A model generated the notes under the pieces. It was not told the DNA's origin and did no database searches. It saw nothing but the letters and a program-made list of their open reading frames with translations. A DNA stretch of 33,840 bases from CAYWMD01 sp964458575 (GTDB taxonomy: Bacteria > Verrucomicrobiota > Verrucomicrobiia > Limisphaerales > JADLHS01): the NCBI GenBank assembly GCA_964458575.1, contig CAYWMD010000069.1:1-33840 (forward strand), given 5' to 3'. A program made the position numbers and the translations under genes. This document shows, piece after piece, positions 17,461 through 25,044 of the stretch. Numbering within the stretch: position 1 is the first letter of the stretch; each line of letters begins with the position of its first letter.

Positions 17461-18360
17461 TCACTCCGGTCTTCGCGACGCGAAGTACGCGGTGACGCGC
17501 CCCCAGATCAACCCGATGACCAGTCCGGTCACATGCGCGGTGTTGGCAACGTTGCCGATGATTCCCGTGTAACAAATCACCAGCCAGATCAACAACCATT
17601 GGATGCTTTGCCGGTCGAGGAACACGCCGGACGCCGGGTCGTATTTGCCGCGCATCCACACGTAACCGGCCAGGCCGTAAATGACTCCCGACATGCCGCC
17701 CACGTACCCCGGGCCGGAGACCCAATACTGCGCGAGCATCGGGCCGACACCGGTGACAACGACCAGCAGCGCAAATTGCACCGCGCCGCGGCGCGCCTCG
17801 ATCATGCAGCCAAGTTGGTAAAGCCATATCATGTTGAAAATCAAATGCAGCGGACCGAAGTGGATCAGCGTGGGTGTGATCAACCGCCACACCTCACCCG
17901 CGCGGACTTCCGGCAGCATCGTCCCGTTGGCATTCGCCGGGTCGGCCAGGAGCAATGGCCGCAACGTTTCATGATCAAAACCCAGTTTCGAGTACGCCGC
18001 CACCGCGAGGCAGAGCACGATCAGGGAGAACGTCAACGGGCCGGCCCCATAACCGCCAAATTTGGGGAAGAGGCTTCGCCGCGTCCGGATCCGCCGGCGA
18101 TACTCCGCCATCTCTTTGGCTTCGGCTTCCCGCGTCCTGGCGGCGACGCCGCGGGCTTTGTGGAATTCCTCGCCGTCCGGGTTGATGCGAAATCTGGCGA
18201 TCGCGCCTTGCGCTGCGGTCACCTGATCTTCGTCCGTGATCCACACCACCCAGGCGCCGCCCGTGTCCGGTTCAACGGCGTTACGAATGCCCTGGGCGAC
18301 CAGATAATCGCCAAACCGACGCGCCTGCGTTTCATTAGGAAGCTGGCCAATGGATCTCAT
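17461..18360 (-). CDS. Rhomboid family intramembrane serine protease, GlpG-like
   Basis: From the ATG at 18360 the protein is 299 residues. The first 70 residues (MRSIGQLPNETQARRFGDYL) match the cytoplasmic NRho domain of GlpG, which is why I prefer this start to the GTG at 18405. A basic linker (EYRRRIRTRR) leads into six membrane helices. Rhomboid marks are HLIFNMIWLYQLG in helix 2, the catalytic Ser in GGMSGVIYGLAGYVW (about residue 224) and the catalytic His in NTAHVTGLVIGLIWGR (about 276). It cleaves membrane-spanning substrates in the inner membrane. It lies 171 bases downstream of the EEP-family gene in the same direction. Confidence 0.93.
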   Translation of the reverse strand: MRSIGQLPNETQARRFGDYLVAQGIRNAVEPDTGGAWVVWITDEDQVTAAQGAIARFRINPDGEEFHKARGVAARTREAEAKEMAEYRRRIRTRRSLFPKFGGYGAGPLTFSLIVLCLAVAAYSKLGFDHETLRPLLLADPANANGTMLPEVRAGEVWRLITPTLIHFGPLHLIFNMIWLYQLGCMIEARRGAVQFALLVVVTGVGPMLAQYWVSGPGYVGGMSGVIYGLAGYVWMRGKYDPASGVFLDRQSIQWLLIWLVICYTGIIGNVANTAHVTGLVIGLIWGRVTAYFASRRPE

Positions 18361-18518
18361 CGCGATGGGATGTGAATGCGCGTCGTCATGTTCAAAGTCA
18401 GACACGCTACCCGGCCCGGGCCATTCCTGACCAGCCCGGAGTGCGGTGGGGATGTGACCGGACGTCGCCGTCGAACGCTCGTTCGTTTTACCGGTTGCAG
18501 CTTCAATAAACCTGCCGG

Positions 18519-18533
18519 GACCGGCGCCCGGTC
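18519..18533 (-). terminator. Hairpin at the end of the EEP-family gene
   Basis: GACCGG-CGC-CCGGTC forms a perfect six-base-pair stem. It overlaps the TGA of the EEP gene (18532-18534) and is followed on the minus strand by CCCGGCAGGTTTATT, a weak T-rich stretch. It is a plausible but modest terminator. Confidence 0.35.
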
Positions 18534-19500
18534 AGGGCTTCGGCACTTCCAATTCCACGATGAGCGGCAGATGATCGCTGCCAATCTGCGGCCCCGTCTG
18601 TTTGTCGCGCACCTTTAAGTTGGGCGTGATAAGACAGTGATCAATGGGAATGCGCCCCAACGGCAGGTCCGCCGGCCAGGAGGCGAACAGCCCGCGGCCT
18701 TGCGAGGTGTTTTGCAGTCCGCCGGCACGCAGCAGTTCGGTGAAGAAAGGACTCCACGGCGTGACGTTCAAATCCCCCAGCACGATCATGGGTTCATTCG
18801 CTTTGCGAGCCAGCGCGGCAATTTCCCGGAGTTGCTGGTTTCGCCCGTTTGCGTACTCGGCGGAACCCGGCGGCAACGGGTGCGTCCCCAACAGTCTCAC
18901 CGCCTGACCACCGACCAAGAGCGTGGTGCTGATGGAGGGCACTTCCGCTTCGCCGGGATAGATCACCTGACTGTTGGTCGCGGCAACACGACTGAGCAAC
19001 GCAATGCCAAAGTCGTCCTCGCGCAGTTCGGCGATGACTTCGGGATAGCGATCACGTAACGGGGTCAATGCCTTCATCCAACGTTCATTCACTTCCATCA
19101 ACAGCACGACATCGGCGTCCATCCTCTTTAAAAACTCCAGCGCGAGTTCTGTGTGCGTGTTCGAGGCGTGCAGATTCACCGACACCAATCGGAGGTGTGT
19201 GCCCTGCCCTGTCGCGGTTTGTTTCGGCGGCCAGAACAAAGCCAGCACGAGTCCGATGTTGATGGCGGCGGTCGCACCTGTGAACATTGTCCAACGCCAG
19301 CGTCGCTTGATCGCCCAAAGCACGGCGAAGATTCCGGCGACGACCGCCAGATGCGGACGAAAGTGCGTGGTCAACTCGAAGATCCACCAGCACTTGCCCA
19401 AAAAGCCCGCCAGCGTGGCCAGGCCGACCAGTGCGCTCGCGACCTCCAGCAGCCCGTTCAGCGACAGAGCTTTTGGACGCGGTTGTTCGAATGACTTCAA
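18532..19500 (-). CDS. Membrane-anchored endonuclease/exonuclease/phosphatase family hydrolase
   Basis: The protein has 322 residues. Three hydrophobic helices occupy about residues 14-34, 49-66 and 71-90, and the catalytic domain follows from about 103. EEP-family residues are present: Asn109 in VNLHAS, Glu136 in LLMEVNERW, His207 in LLGTHPLPP, Asp243/Asn245 in VLGDLNVTPWS, and the terminal GSDHLPL (Asp309/His310). All are needed for Mg-dependent phosphodiester or phosphomonoester hydrolysis, so the enzyme looks active. The membrane anchor suggests a phospholipid or extracytoplasmic substrate, but this is inference. The start at 19500 is a TTG with no good ribosome binding site; no better start was found. 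Confidence 0.88.
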   Translation of the reverse strand: MKSFEQPRPKALSLNGLLEVASALVGLATLAGFLGKCWWIFELTTHFRPHLAVVAGIFAVLWAIKRRWRWTMFTGATAAINIGLVLALFWPPKQTATGQGTHLRLVSVNLHASNTHTELALEFLKRMDADVVLLMEVNERWMKALTPLRDRYPEVIAELREDDFGIALLSRVAATNSQVIYPGEAEVPSISTTLLVGGQAVRLLGTHPLPPGSAEYANGRNQQLREIAALARKANEPMIVLGDLNVTPWSPFFTELLRAGGLQNTSQGRGLFASWPADLPLGRIPIDHCLITPNLKVRDKQTGPQIGSDHLPLIVELEVPKP

Positions 19501-19680
19501 CGCGAGTCAGAGTGGATGGATTGCGGTTGCATTTCAATTCTCCGGACCGCCCGGCTGCCGCACTCGTGCGGAGCAATATATCCCGGCTCAAAGCGGTAAC
19601 GGCTTGGCGCACAACTTTTTGTTGTCTTTGGCCGGACCTTTGTTATTGGTCTCTCGGTCAAACCAACGCAACTCATCAAT

Positions 19681-20460
19681 ATGAAAACCCAACACTCAAT
19701 CCTCCTTGCCAGTGTAATTGGTTGCAGCGTCCTCGCCTCCCATGCCCAACCCGGTATGCGCGGCGGCATGGGCGGTCCGCCCCCCGGCCCAAGCCTGAGC
19801 GGGAGCATGAAGAAAATCTTCGGCGAACACACCGCCTTCTCCGCCAACCTGGAGATGCAGCGCAAAGGCGAGTCGTCCAGTGACACGATGACCATGCCGG
19901 GAAAGATGGCCGCCTTGGATGGGAAATCCCGTTTCGAGATGGACATGACCCAAGTGAAAGGCGGCCGGATGCCGCCCGAGGCCGCCGCGCAGATGAAGCA
20001 AATGGGCATGGGCAGCATGATCGCGATTTCGCGGCCGGACAAAAAACTGATCTATATGGTTTATCCCGACCTCCAGGCCTATGCGGAAAACCCCTTGCGG
20101 GATTCGGATGCCGACAAGCCGGACTCGGATTTCAAAGCTGAAGTCACCGAGTTGGGCAAGGAGACGGTGGATGGCCATCCCTGCGTTAAGAACAAGGTCA
20201 TCGTCACCGACAAGGAGGAGAAAAAACACGAGTTCACTGTCTGGAACGCCACCGATCTGAAGAAATTCCCGGTCAAGGTCGAAAGCGTTGAACACGGGAA
20301 TACGAGCGTCATGCTCTTCAAAGACGTGAAGTTCGCAAAACCCGAGGCCAGCCTCTTCGAGCCGCCGTCGGATTTCAAACGCTACGAGAACATGGCGGCG
20401 ATGATGCAAGCGGAAATGATGAAACGTATGGGCGGCGCGGGAATCCAACCCGGACGCTGA
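19681..20460 (+). CDS. Secreted DUF4412-type protein, Met-rich
   Basis: The protein has 259 residues. A signal peptide (MKTQHSILLASVIGCSVLAS, then HAQ as cleavage region) is clear. A Gly/Pro/Met-rich stretch (MRGGMGGPPPGP) and a Met-rich segment (AAQMKQMGMGSM) precede the main domain. The central strands (KKLIYMVYPDLQAYAE; TVDGHPCVKNKVIVTD; HEFTVWNATDLKKFPVKVES) match DUF4412, a LolA/LolB-like fold in periplasmic proteins of unknown function. The two Met-rich stretches might bind metal, but this is speculative. The next gene begins 37 bases downstream and is probably co-transcribed. Confidence 0.82.
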   Translation: MKTQHSILLASVIGCSVLASHAQPGMRGGMGGPPPGPSLSGSMKKIFGEHTAFSANLEMQRKGESSSDTMTMPGKMAALDGKSRFEMDMTQVKGGRMPPEAAAQMKQMGMGSMIAISRPDKKLIYMVYPDLQAYAENPLRDSDADKPDSDFKAEVTELGKETVDGHPCVKNKVIVTDKEEKKHEFTVWNATDLKKFPVKVESVEHGNTSVMLFKDVKFAKPEASLFEPPSDFKRYENMAAMMQAEMMKRMGGAGIQPGR

Positions 20461-20497
20461 ACGCACACGCAGTTTGATTCCGGTTCGTGCGTGCGCC

Positions 20498-21751
20498 ATG
20501 AATCGCCGCGAGTTTCTCGCCTTGGTAGCTCTGACCCCGGCCCTCACCGTCACGTCATGTCGGCAACCATCTGCTTCCTCCGGCGCCCGGACGCCGCGTG
20601 CGGGCCGCTTCTTTTTCACGTCCCAGGGAAAAACCGCCGTGATGAACGCCGACGGCACCGGGCTGCGCTACTTTGAATTCCACCAGCCAAATCAAGCCAC
20701 CTGGCAACCGGGACCGTTTCTCGCGGATGGCCGGCGCGTGGTGTTTCTCAGCATGGAAGCGCGGCGCGACGGGCCGGGGCGTCCGTTCGCGGAATATTAC
20801 AGCCAGACGCCGACCCATCTCTGGCTCTACGACCTCGACCGGGAAACGTTGACCGAAATCGCGACGCGCGACCGGCTCGCCGTGTTCTACACGCCCGCGC
20901 TGATCATCAATGATGAACGCATGCTCGTGCAGGTCGTGCGCAACAACGTCGGCCAGATCTTCAGCTTAAACCTCGACGGCTCGGACGCGCGCGAGTTCAC
21001 CCGCGCCGGCGAAGGGATGCCCTACGGACTGAGCCTCAGCCCGGACCAACGCCGCGTGGCGTTCCATCTTGCGACGCCAGGCGGCTACCAAATCTGGACG
21101 AGCGACGCCGACGGCGCGAACCCCGTGCGCGTGGCCGCGCAGCCCGGCCACCTTTACTTCGGCACCAGTTGGTCGCCGGACGGCCAGTGGATTCTCTACC
21201 AGGACTGCCAATCCAAAACCGATCCCGGCCATGACTGGTCGGACATCTGCATCGGCCGCCCGGACGGCTCGGAACATCGCGTGCTGACCAGCGGACAGGT
21301 GCAATGGTTCGGCGCCAGTTACGGCCCGCGTGAGCACCACGCCGGCGGTTCGAACATGCCGACGTGGACCCGCGACGGCTGCATCCTCTTCTCAAAAAAA
21401 CTTCCGGACTCGAAAGTGCCGTGGGAATTCCAGTCGAACCGGCCCGACCAGGACCATTTCAATCGCGAGTTCAAACCGGAACTGGCGCGCGGCGGCACGG
21501 AGATTTGCCGGCTCAACCCGCGCGACGGCTCGGTGACGCGCCTGACCCACAGCGAACCGCCGGTGTGGGACTTTCGCCCGAGTGAATCGTCCGACGGCCG
21601 GCAAATTATTTTCTGCCGCGCCGCGACCGGCGATGTCGCGAACATTTGGATCATGGATTCCGACGGTCGCCGCCCTCGCCTGCTCACGCGCGGACTGGAA
21701 GACAAAGGGGCCGACTTTCCGTGCTGGCTGCCAATGGCGAGCAGCAAATAG
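20498..21751 (+). CDS. TolB-like beta-propeller lipoprotein
   Basis: From the ATG at 20498 the protein is 417 residues. The N-terminus NRREFLALVALTPALTVTSC combines a twin-arginine-like motif with a lipobox (VTSC, Cys21), so the protein is probably lipidated and possibly Tat-exported; a TTG eight codons upstream is less likely. The body has repeated WD40-like (PD40) blades: YGLSLSPDQRRVAFHLATPG, FGTSWSPDGQWILYQDC, MPTWTRDGCILFSKKL and SESSDGRQIIFCRAATGD, followed by IWIMDSDGRRPRLLTRG. The fold is that of TolB and of oligogalacturonate lyase-type propellers. No catalytic residues can be assigned, so binding or scaffolding is equally likely. Confidence 0.82.
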   Translation: MNRREFLALVALTPALTVTSCRQPSASSGARTPRAGRFFFTSQGKTAVMNADGTGLRYFEFHQPNQATWQPGPFLADGRRVVFLSMEARRDGPGRPFAEYYSQTPTHLWLYDLDRETLTEIATRDRLAVFYTPALIINDERMLVQVVRNNVGQIFSLNLDGSDAREFTRAGEGMPYGLSLSPDQRRVAFHLATPGGYQIWTSDADGANPVRVAAQPGHLYFGTSWSPDGQWILYQDCQSKTDPGHDWSDICIGRPDGSEHRVLTSGQVQWFGASYGPREHHAGGSNMPTWTRDGCILFSKKLPDSKVPWEFQSNRPDQDHFNREFKPELARGGTEICRLNPRDGSVTRLTHSEPPVWDFRPSESSDGRQIIFCRAATGDVANIWIMDSDGRRPRLLTRGLEDKGADFPCWLPMASSK

Positions 21752-21866
21752 GGGGGCGGGAACGGCGGCGCGAGTTTCAATTCGAAACCAGCGCGATACG
21801 CATTGCGGATTGCCTTGGCGCGATGGATTGGAGACTCTCCTATCGGTTAAGTAAAACCATAAACAA

Positions 21867-23096
21867 ATGGCTCGGAATCCATTCGAACAACTTCAAGACA
21901 TGGTCGTCGAGCCGCGTCAAGCATTCGAGGACATTGTCACCCTTATTCTAAAATGCCTGCACCCTAGCAGTAGGCGCGTCCGGGTGTATCGCGGCGATGG
22001 CGGCATCGATACTTTTACCGGGACGCTTGGGAACAATGGCGAAGCGGACGTATATCAGGTCAAATATTTCGTAGCGCCCTGGGGCGACTCACAAAAACAG
22101 CAAATCCGGAGCGCGTATCAAACCGCTCGGAACAATGCAGACTACAATCTCAGTAAATGGACGCTGTGTGTCCCTCTTCGACTAACTAAGGAAGACATCC
22201 GGTGGTTCGATGAATGGCGAAACAAGCAAGACAGACCAATTGAATTGATGGATGGCGACGATCTTACCACGCAACTTCACGACGAACGCTGTGCCACTGC
22301 CCGACGTAAATTGATAGAATGGGGCGTCATGGGAGTACAAGGAGGAGGTCCAGCGTTTAGCGCGGTGGCTTTCATTCGTAGGGAAAATAAAGAGAAGACC
22401 GGCCTGACCGCCGTAATAATCCTTCGTTTGGCAAATGACGGCGACCGCTCCGCGCGCGGTATCAAAGCGACCATCACTCATTCCGAGACCGGATGTATTG
22501 CTCATCGTGAGCACGAAGATTGGGAACCAGCAACAACTGACGGGCGACTTAATCCGAGAGCTCTGCGCTATCGCCATGCTTTGAATCCAGGTGACCACGC
22601 CGTGATTATGAGTATTCCGCTTTGTGAAAGGAGTTCGAGCCCATTTACGGTTTCCATCAAGTTAACAGCGGAAGACTGTAAAGCCACCTCACTACAATGC
22701 AAACTCACCGAACAACAGATTACCATCGGAGAGCCGACTTTGTTCAGTGGCAAGCCGCCAGACTCGCCAATGCCGTCCTCAGCCTCCTCCGACCAACGGA
22801 AGGTATTCCCACCTACCTCTCCTGCCGGAAAAGAAATCCTCGAAATGATTCTTGCACATTCAGTTCCGGAAGAACGCGGTTTAACCGAAATCCTCAGCGG
22901 GAGTTCCATCGGCACTGCTGAGGCCCTCTTCATTCCGAACACGACAGAAAGCGGCAACGCCTTGATAGTTAAGAGAACAGTTCTCCGAGCCGCAGTGTCC
23001 GAACTTGTGCAGCTTGGCTGGCTATTACAGCCTGAGGGTGACAGCAGGATCCGCATCTACGAGTTGAATCCTGAAGCACTGGAGCAAGATCGTTGA
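21867..23096 (+). CDS. PD-(D/E)XK nuclease-like protein with C-terminal winged helix
   Basis: The protein has 409 residues. Residues about 15-130 have the layout of a restriction-endonuclease-like fold: FEDIVTLILKCLHP (Glu21), RVYRGDGGIDTF (Asp48) and DVYQVKYF (Gln64-x-Lys66), the E...GxxD...QxK pattern of the Mrr-like group. A beta-rich middle (about 155-285) follows, and the C-terminus (about 320-400: GKEILEMILA...RAAVSELVQLGWLLQ) looks like a winged helix. It could be a stand-alone defence nuclease; no helicase, methylase or cyclase partner is adjacent. Base composition is visibly less GC-rich than the neighbours, which suggests transfer. The start ATG at 21867 lacks a clear ribosome binding site. 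Confidence 0.72.
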   Translation: MARNPFEQLQDMVVEPRQAFEDIVTLILKCLHPSSRRVRVYRGDGGIDTFTGTLGNNGEADVYQVKYFVAPWGDSQKQQIRSAYQTARNNADYNLSKWTLCVPLRLTKEDIRWFDEWRNKQDRPIELMDGDDLTTQLHDERCATARRKLIEWGVMGVQGGGPAFSAVAFIRRENKEKTGLTAVIILRLANDGDRSARGIKATITHSETGCIAHREHEDWEPATTDGRLNPRALRYRHALNPGDHAVIMSIPLCERSSSPFTVSIKLTAEDCKATSLQCKLTEQQITIGEPTLFSGKPPDSPMPSSASSDQRKVFPPTSPAGKEILEMILAHSVPEERGLTEILSGSSIGTAEALFIPNTTESGNALIVKRTVLRAAVSELVQLGWLLQPEGDSRIRIYELNPEALEQDR

Positions 23097-23145
23097 TTCA
23101 TTATCAATTCGCATTTTCTTCCCATGGGCAGCCTGCCTTCCCAAG

Positions 23146-23235
23146 TTTGATATCTCCCCTTTCTCGCTTACTGGTGTTTCGACTGCCAAACCAGTCGTTG
23201 TTTTGAAAATTGCAGAGACAGATTTTGATGTGTTC
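23146..23235 (+). pseudogene. Decayed duplicate of the HtrA-like gene's 5' end
   Basis: This segment aligns with 23887-23979, which spans the leader and first ten codons of the HtrA-like gene. Shared stretches include TCGCTTACT, GTTTC, GTTGTT, then GAAAA-T-GC-GAGA-AGATTTTGATGTGT. The ATG of the real gene is TTG here (23203), and the CAGGA ribosome site is changed to CCAGTC. Read from that TTG, the frame gives KIAETDFDV (against KTAEKDFDV), then 14 unrelated residues and a stop at 23278. It is a partial copy, not a working gene. Confidence 0.6.
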
Positions 23236-23324
23236 CCGCCTTCGCAAGGCTTCGGCGCGGCAAGGCCGGTGTCGGATTGAGCGCGAGGTTTGACTCCCGG
23301 TCGCAGGAGGAGTAAAAGACCGTC

Positions 23325-23573
23325 ATGACGATTGAACTGCCAGACGCGCCCGCAGGCGAACAGTTGACCGCCGAAGAGATGCGGTTGGAACTGGCCTGTG
23401 CCTTGTACGCACGCGCGCGCATCGGCAAGGTCGCGGCGACGGAGATGGCTGGCGTGGATTTCTTCACCTTTCAGCGCGCCTTGAGTGAGCGCGGTGTTCC
23501 ACTCTATACCCAGCAAATGCTGGCGTCGGACATCCAGTCGCTCAATTATTTTTCACGTCCTCCCTCACCCTGA
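23325..23573 (+). CDS. UPF0175 family antitoxin-like protein, 3' end in a repeat
   Basis: The 82-residue product matches UPF0175 (PF03683): MTIELPDAPAGEQLTAEEMR, LELACALYARARIGKVAATE, AGVDFFTFQRALSERGVPLY and SDIQSLN. Such proteins are small DNA-binding antitoxins, usually followed by a PIN-domain toxin gene. No toxin gene is present here; instead the frame runs into a palindromic repeat at 23562, which supplies the last residues (PPSP) and the stop TGA at 23571. A GCAGGAGGAG ribosome binding site lies about 14 bases before the ATG. Probably a functional-length remnant of a toxin-antitoxin pair, or a free-standing regulator. Confidence 0.75.
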   Translation: MTIELPDAPAGEQLTAEEMRLELACALYARARIGKVAATEMAGVDFFTFQRALSERGVPLYTQQMLASDIQSLNYFSRPPSP

Positions 23574-23712
23574 CCCTCTCCCCAAGGAGAGGGAACAGCC
23601 ATCGCCCGTTTTCGGTTTGCTCGACAGCGCTCCTGCCATCCCAGTCACACGACATTCCAAGAAGCCGGCGAACGATTCTCCTTCTCCCCGGGGGAGAAGG
23701 CTGGGATGAGGG
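23562..23712. repeat. MITE/REP-like element with ~32-base inverted ends
   Basis: The left end (23562-23593) begins CCCTCACCCTGACCCTCTCC and continues CCAAGGAGAGGG. The right end (23680-23712) in reverse complement begins CCCTCATCCCAGCCTTCTCC and continues CCCGGGGAGAAGG. The ends match closely and each can also fold on itself (CCCTCTCC/GGAGAGGG; CCTTCTCCCC/GGGGAGAAGG). The middle, about 86 bases, encodes nothing visible. This style of CCCTCxCCC...CTCCCC element is known as a dispersed non-autonomous repeat in several phyla. No transposase is nearby. Confidence 0.75.
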
Positions 23713-23750
23713 CGAGCGTTACAACCATTCTCTATCGTCGTTACTGGGTC

Positions 23751-23874
23751 GGAGCGCGGCTGTGTCCAACGGACCAGCCGCAGCACGTGCGATTGCAGAG
23801 AAATTTCGAGAAGTTCAAACGCGCTCAATTCATCGCCGCTGCTGCGACTGATGCTTCGCACACAGTCGCGCTCC
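23751..23874. repeat. Inverted-repeat mini-element, copy 1
   Basis: The left arm (23751-23784) begins GGAGCGCGGCTGTGTCC and ends CCAGCCGCAGC. The right arm (23841-23874) in reverse complement begins GGAGCGCGACTGTGTGCG and ends CAGTCGCAGC. Each arm folds on itself (GCGGCTG/CAGCCGC; GCGACTG/CAGTCGC). The interior of 56 bases has no gene. It lies between the UPF0175 patch and the HtrA-like gene. Confidence 0.7.
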
Positions 23875-23886
23875 TTCACCACCTCA

Positions 23887-23979
23887 TTTGACAGACTCCC
23901 TTCATCGCTTACTTATGTTTCAATCCCGCAAAACAGGATCGTTGTTATGAAAACTGCCGAGAAAGATTTTGATGTGTCG
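23887..23979 (+). repeat. Source copy of the duplicated 5' segment of the HtrA-like gene
   Basis: This stretch spans the leader and first ten codons of the HtrA-like gene and aligns with the decayed copy at 23146-23235, 741-744 bases upstream in the same orientation. It carries CAGGATC about nine bases before the ATG, a reasonable ribosome binding site that the decayed copy has lost. Confidence 0.6.
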
Positions 23980-24942
23980 CTGGCGGAGGACAGGCCGTTG
24001 CTGGACGCGTATTCCAATGCGGTCACCACGGCGGCGGAAACGGTCAGTCCGTCGGTGGTGAAGATTGACGTTTTTAAGAAAGGCGGACGGCGTGGTCAGC
24101 AAGAAGGCGCTGGCTCTGGCTCGGGTTTCATCATCACGCCGGACGGTTTTATTCTCACGAACAGTCACGTGGTGCAGGGCGCGGAGCGGATTGAAGTCAC
24201 GCTCGCCGACGGTCGCCGGCCCGATGCGCATCTCGTGGGCACGGACCCGGACACGGACCTGGCGGTCATCCGCATTTACGCGCCGAACTTGAAGCCGGTG
24301 CGCCTCGGGGATTCCAACCAGTTGCGCGTGGGCCAGCTCGCCATCGCCATCGGCAATCCCTACGGCTTCCAATACACCGTGACGGCAGGCGTGGTGAGCG
24401 CGTTGGGCCGGTCGTTCCGCGCGCAGTCGGGCCGGCTCATGGACAACCTCATCCAGACGGATGCGGCGTTGAACCCGGGCAATTCGGGCGGGCCGTTGGT
24501 CAATTCGCGCGGCGAAGTCATCGGCGTGAACACGATGGTGATTTTGCCGGCGCAGGGCTTGTGCTTCGCCATCGGCATCAACACGGCGAAATACATCGCG
24601 GGCTGGCTGATCAAGGACGGCGTGATCCGGCGCAGTTATATCGGCGCGGGCGGGCAGACGGCGAAGATCCATCGGCGCGTGGTGCGGCATTTCAGTCTGC
24701 CAAATGAAACCGGCATGCTCGTGCTCGGCGTTGAACCCGGGAGCCCCGCGAGCCGTGCTGGTCTGCGTGAAGGGGACATGGTGGTGGAGTTCGCCGGGCA
24801 GGCAATTGCGGGCATTGACGATTTGCACAAGCACCTCACCGGCCCACAAGTCGGCGTGCGTTCACCGCTCTCGGTGATTCGCAACTCGGAGAAGTTGTCG
24901 CTGGAGATCGTGCCGGAGGAATCGGCGATGAGGAATAATTGA
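23947..24942 (+). CDS. HtrA/DegP-like serine protease without signal peptide
   Basis: From the ATG at 23947 the protein is 331 residues. The trypsin-like domain (about 30-225) has an intact triad: His74 in ILTNSHVVQG, Asp104 in DPDTDLAVIRI and Ser180 in LNPGNSGGPLV. A single PDZ domain follows (about 250-325: GMLVLGVEPGSPASRAGLRE, then GDMVVEFAGQAI). HtrA proteases usually have an N-terminal signal or membrane anchor; here the start MKTAEKDFDVSLAEDRPLL is charged and no helix is seen, so the protease appears cytoplasmic. The longer frame from 23851 is rejected because the ribosome binding site and the duplicated leader point to 23947. The gene is bracketed by two inverted-repeat mini-elements. 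Confidence 0.9.
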   Translation: MKTAEKDFDVSLAEDRPLLDAYSNAVTTAAETVSPSVVKIDVFKKGGRRGQQEGAGSGSGFIITPDGFILTNSHVVQGAERIEVTLADGRRPDAHLVGTDPDTDLAVIRIYAPNLKPVRLGDSNQLRVGQLAIAIGNPYGFQYTVTAGVVSALGRSFRAQSGRLMDNLIQTDAALNPGNSGGPLVNSRGEVIGVNTMVILPAQGLCFAIGINTAKYIAGWLIKDGVIRRSYIGAGGQTAKIHRRVVRHFSLPNETGMLVLGVEPGSPASRAGLREGDMVVEFAGQAIAGIDDLHKHLTGPQVGVRSPLSVIRNSEKLSLEIVPEESAMRNN

Positions 24943-24944
24943 AC

Positions 24945-25038
24945 GGAGCGCGGCTGTCCCAGCCGCAGCACTCACATTTCCTTCGCCCCTTCCTAGTTTG
25001 CTTTGCGCTGCGGCTGGTCTTCGACACAGCCGCGCTCC
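24945..25038. repeat. Inverted-repeat mini-element, copy 2
   Basis: The left arm (24945-24969) is GGAGCGCGGCTGTCCCAGCC then GCAGC. The right arm (25007-25038) in reverse complement begins GGAGCGCGGCTGTGTCGAAG and ends ACCAGCCGCAGC. It begins two bases after the protease stop and ends six bases before the stop of the convergent GH43 gene, so it fills the whole gap and could act as a bidirectional terminator. It is the same family as 23751-23874 with a shorter, unrelated interior. Confidence 0.72.
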
Positions 25039-25044
25039 AAACTT

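Noticed and set aside
23751..25038. The protease gene between mini-elements as a proven compound transposon
   Set aside because: No transposase or target-site duplication was seen, and the two elements differ in length and interior. It is kept only as a hypothesis.
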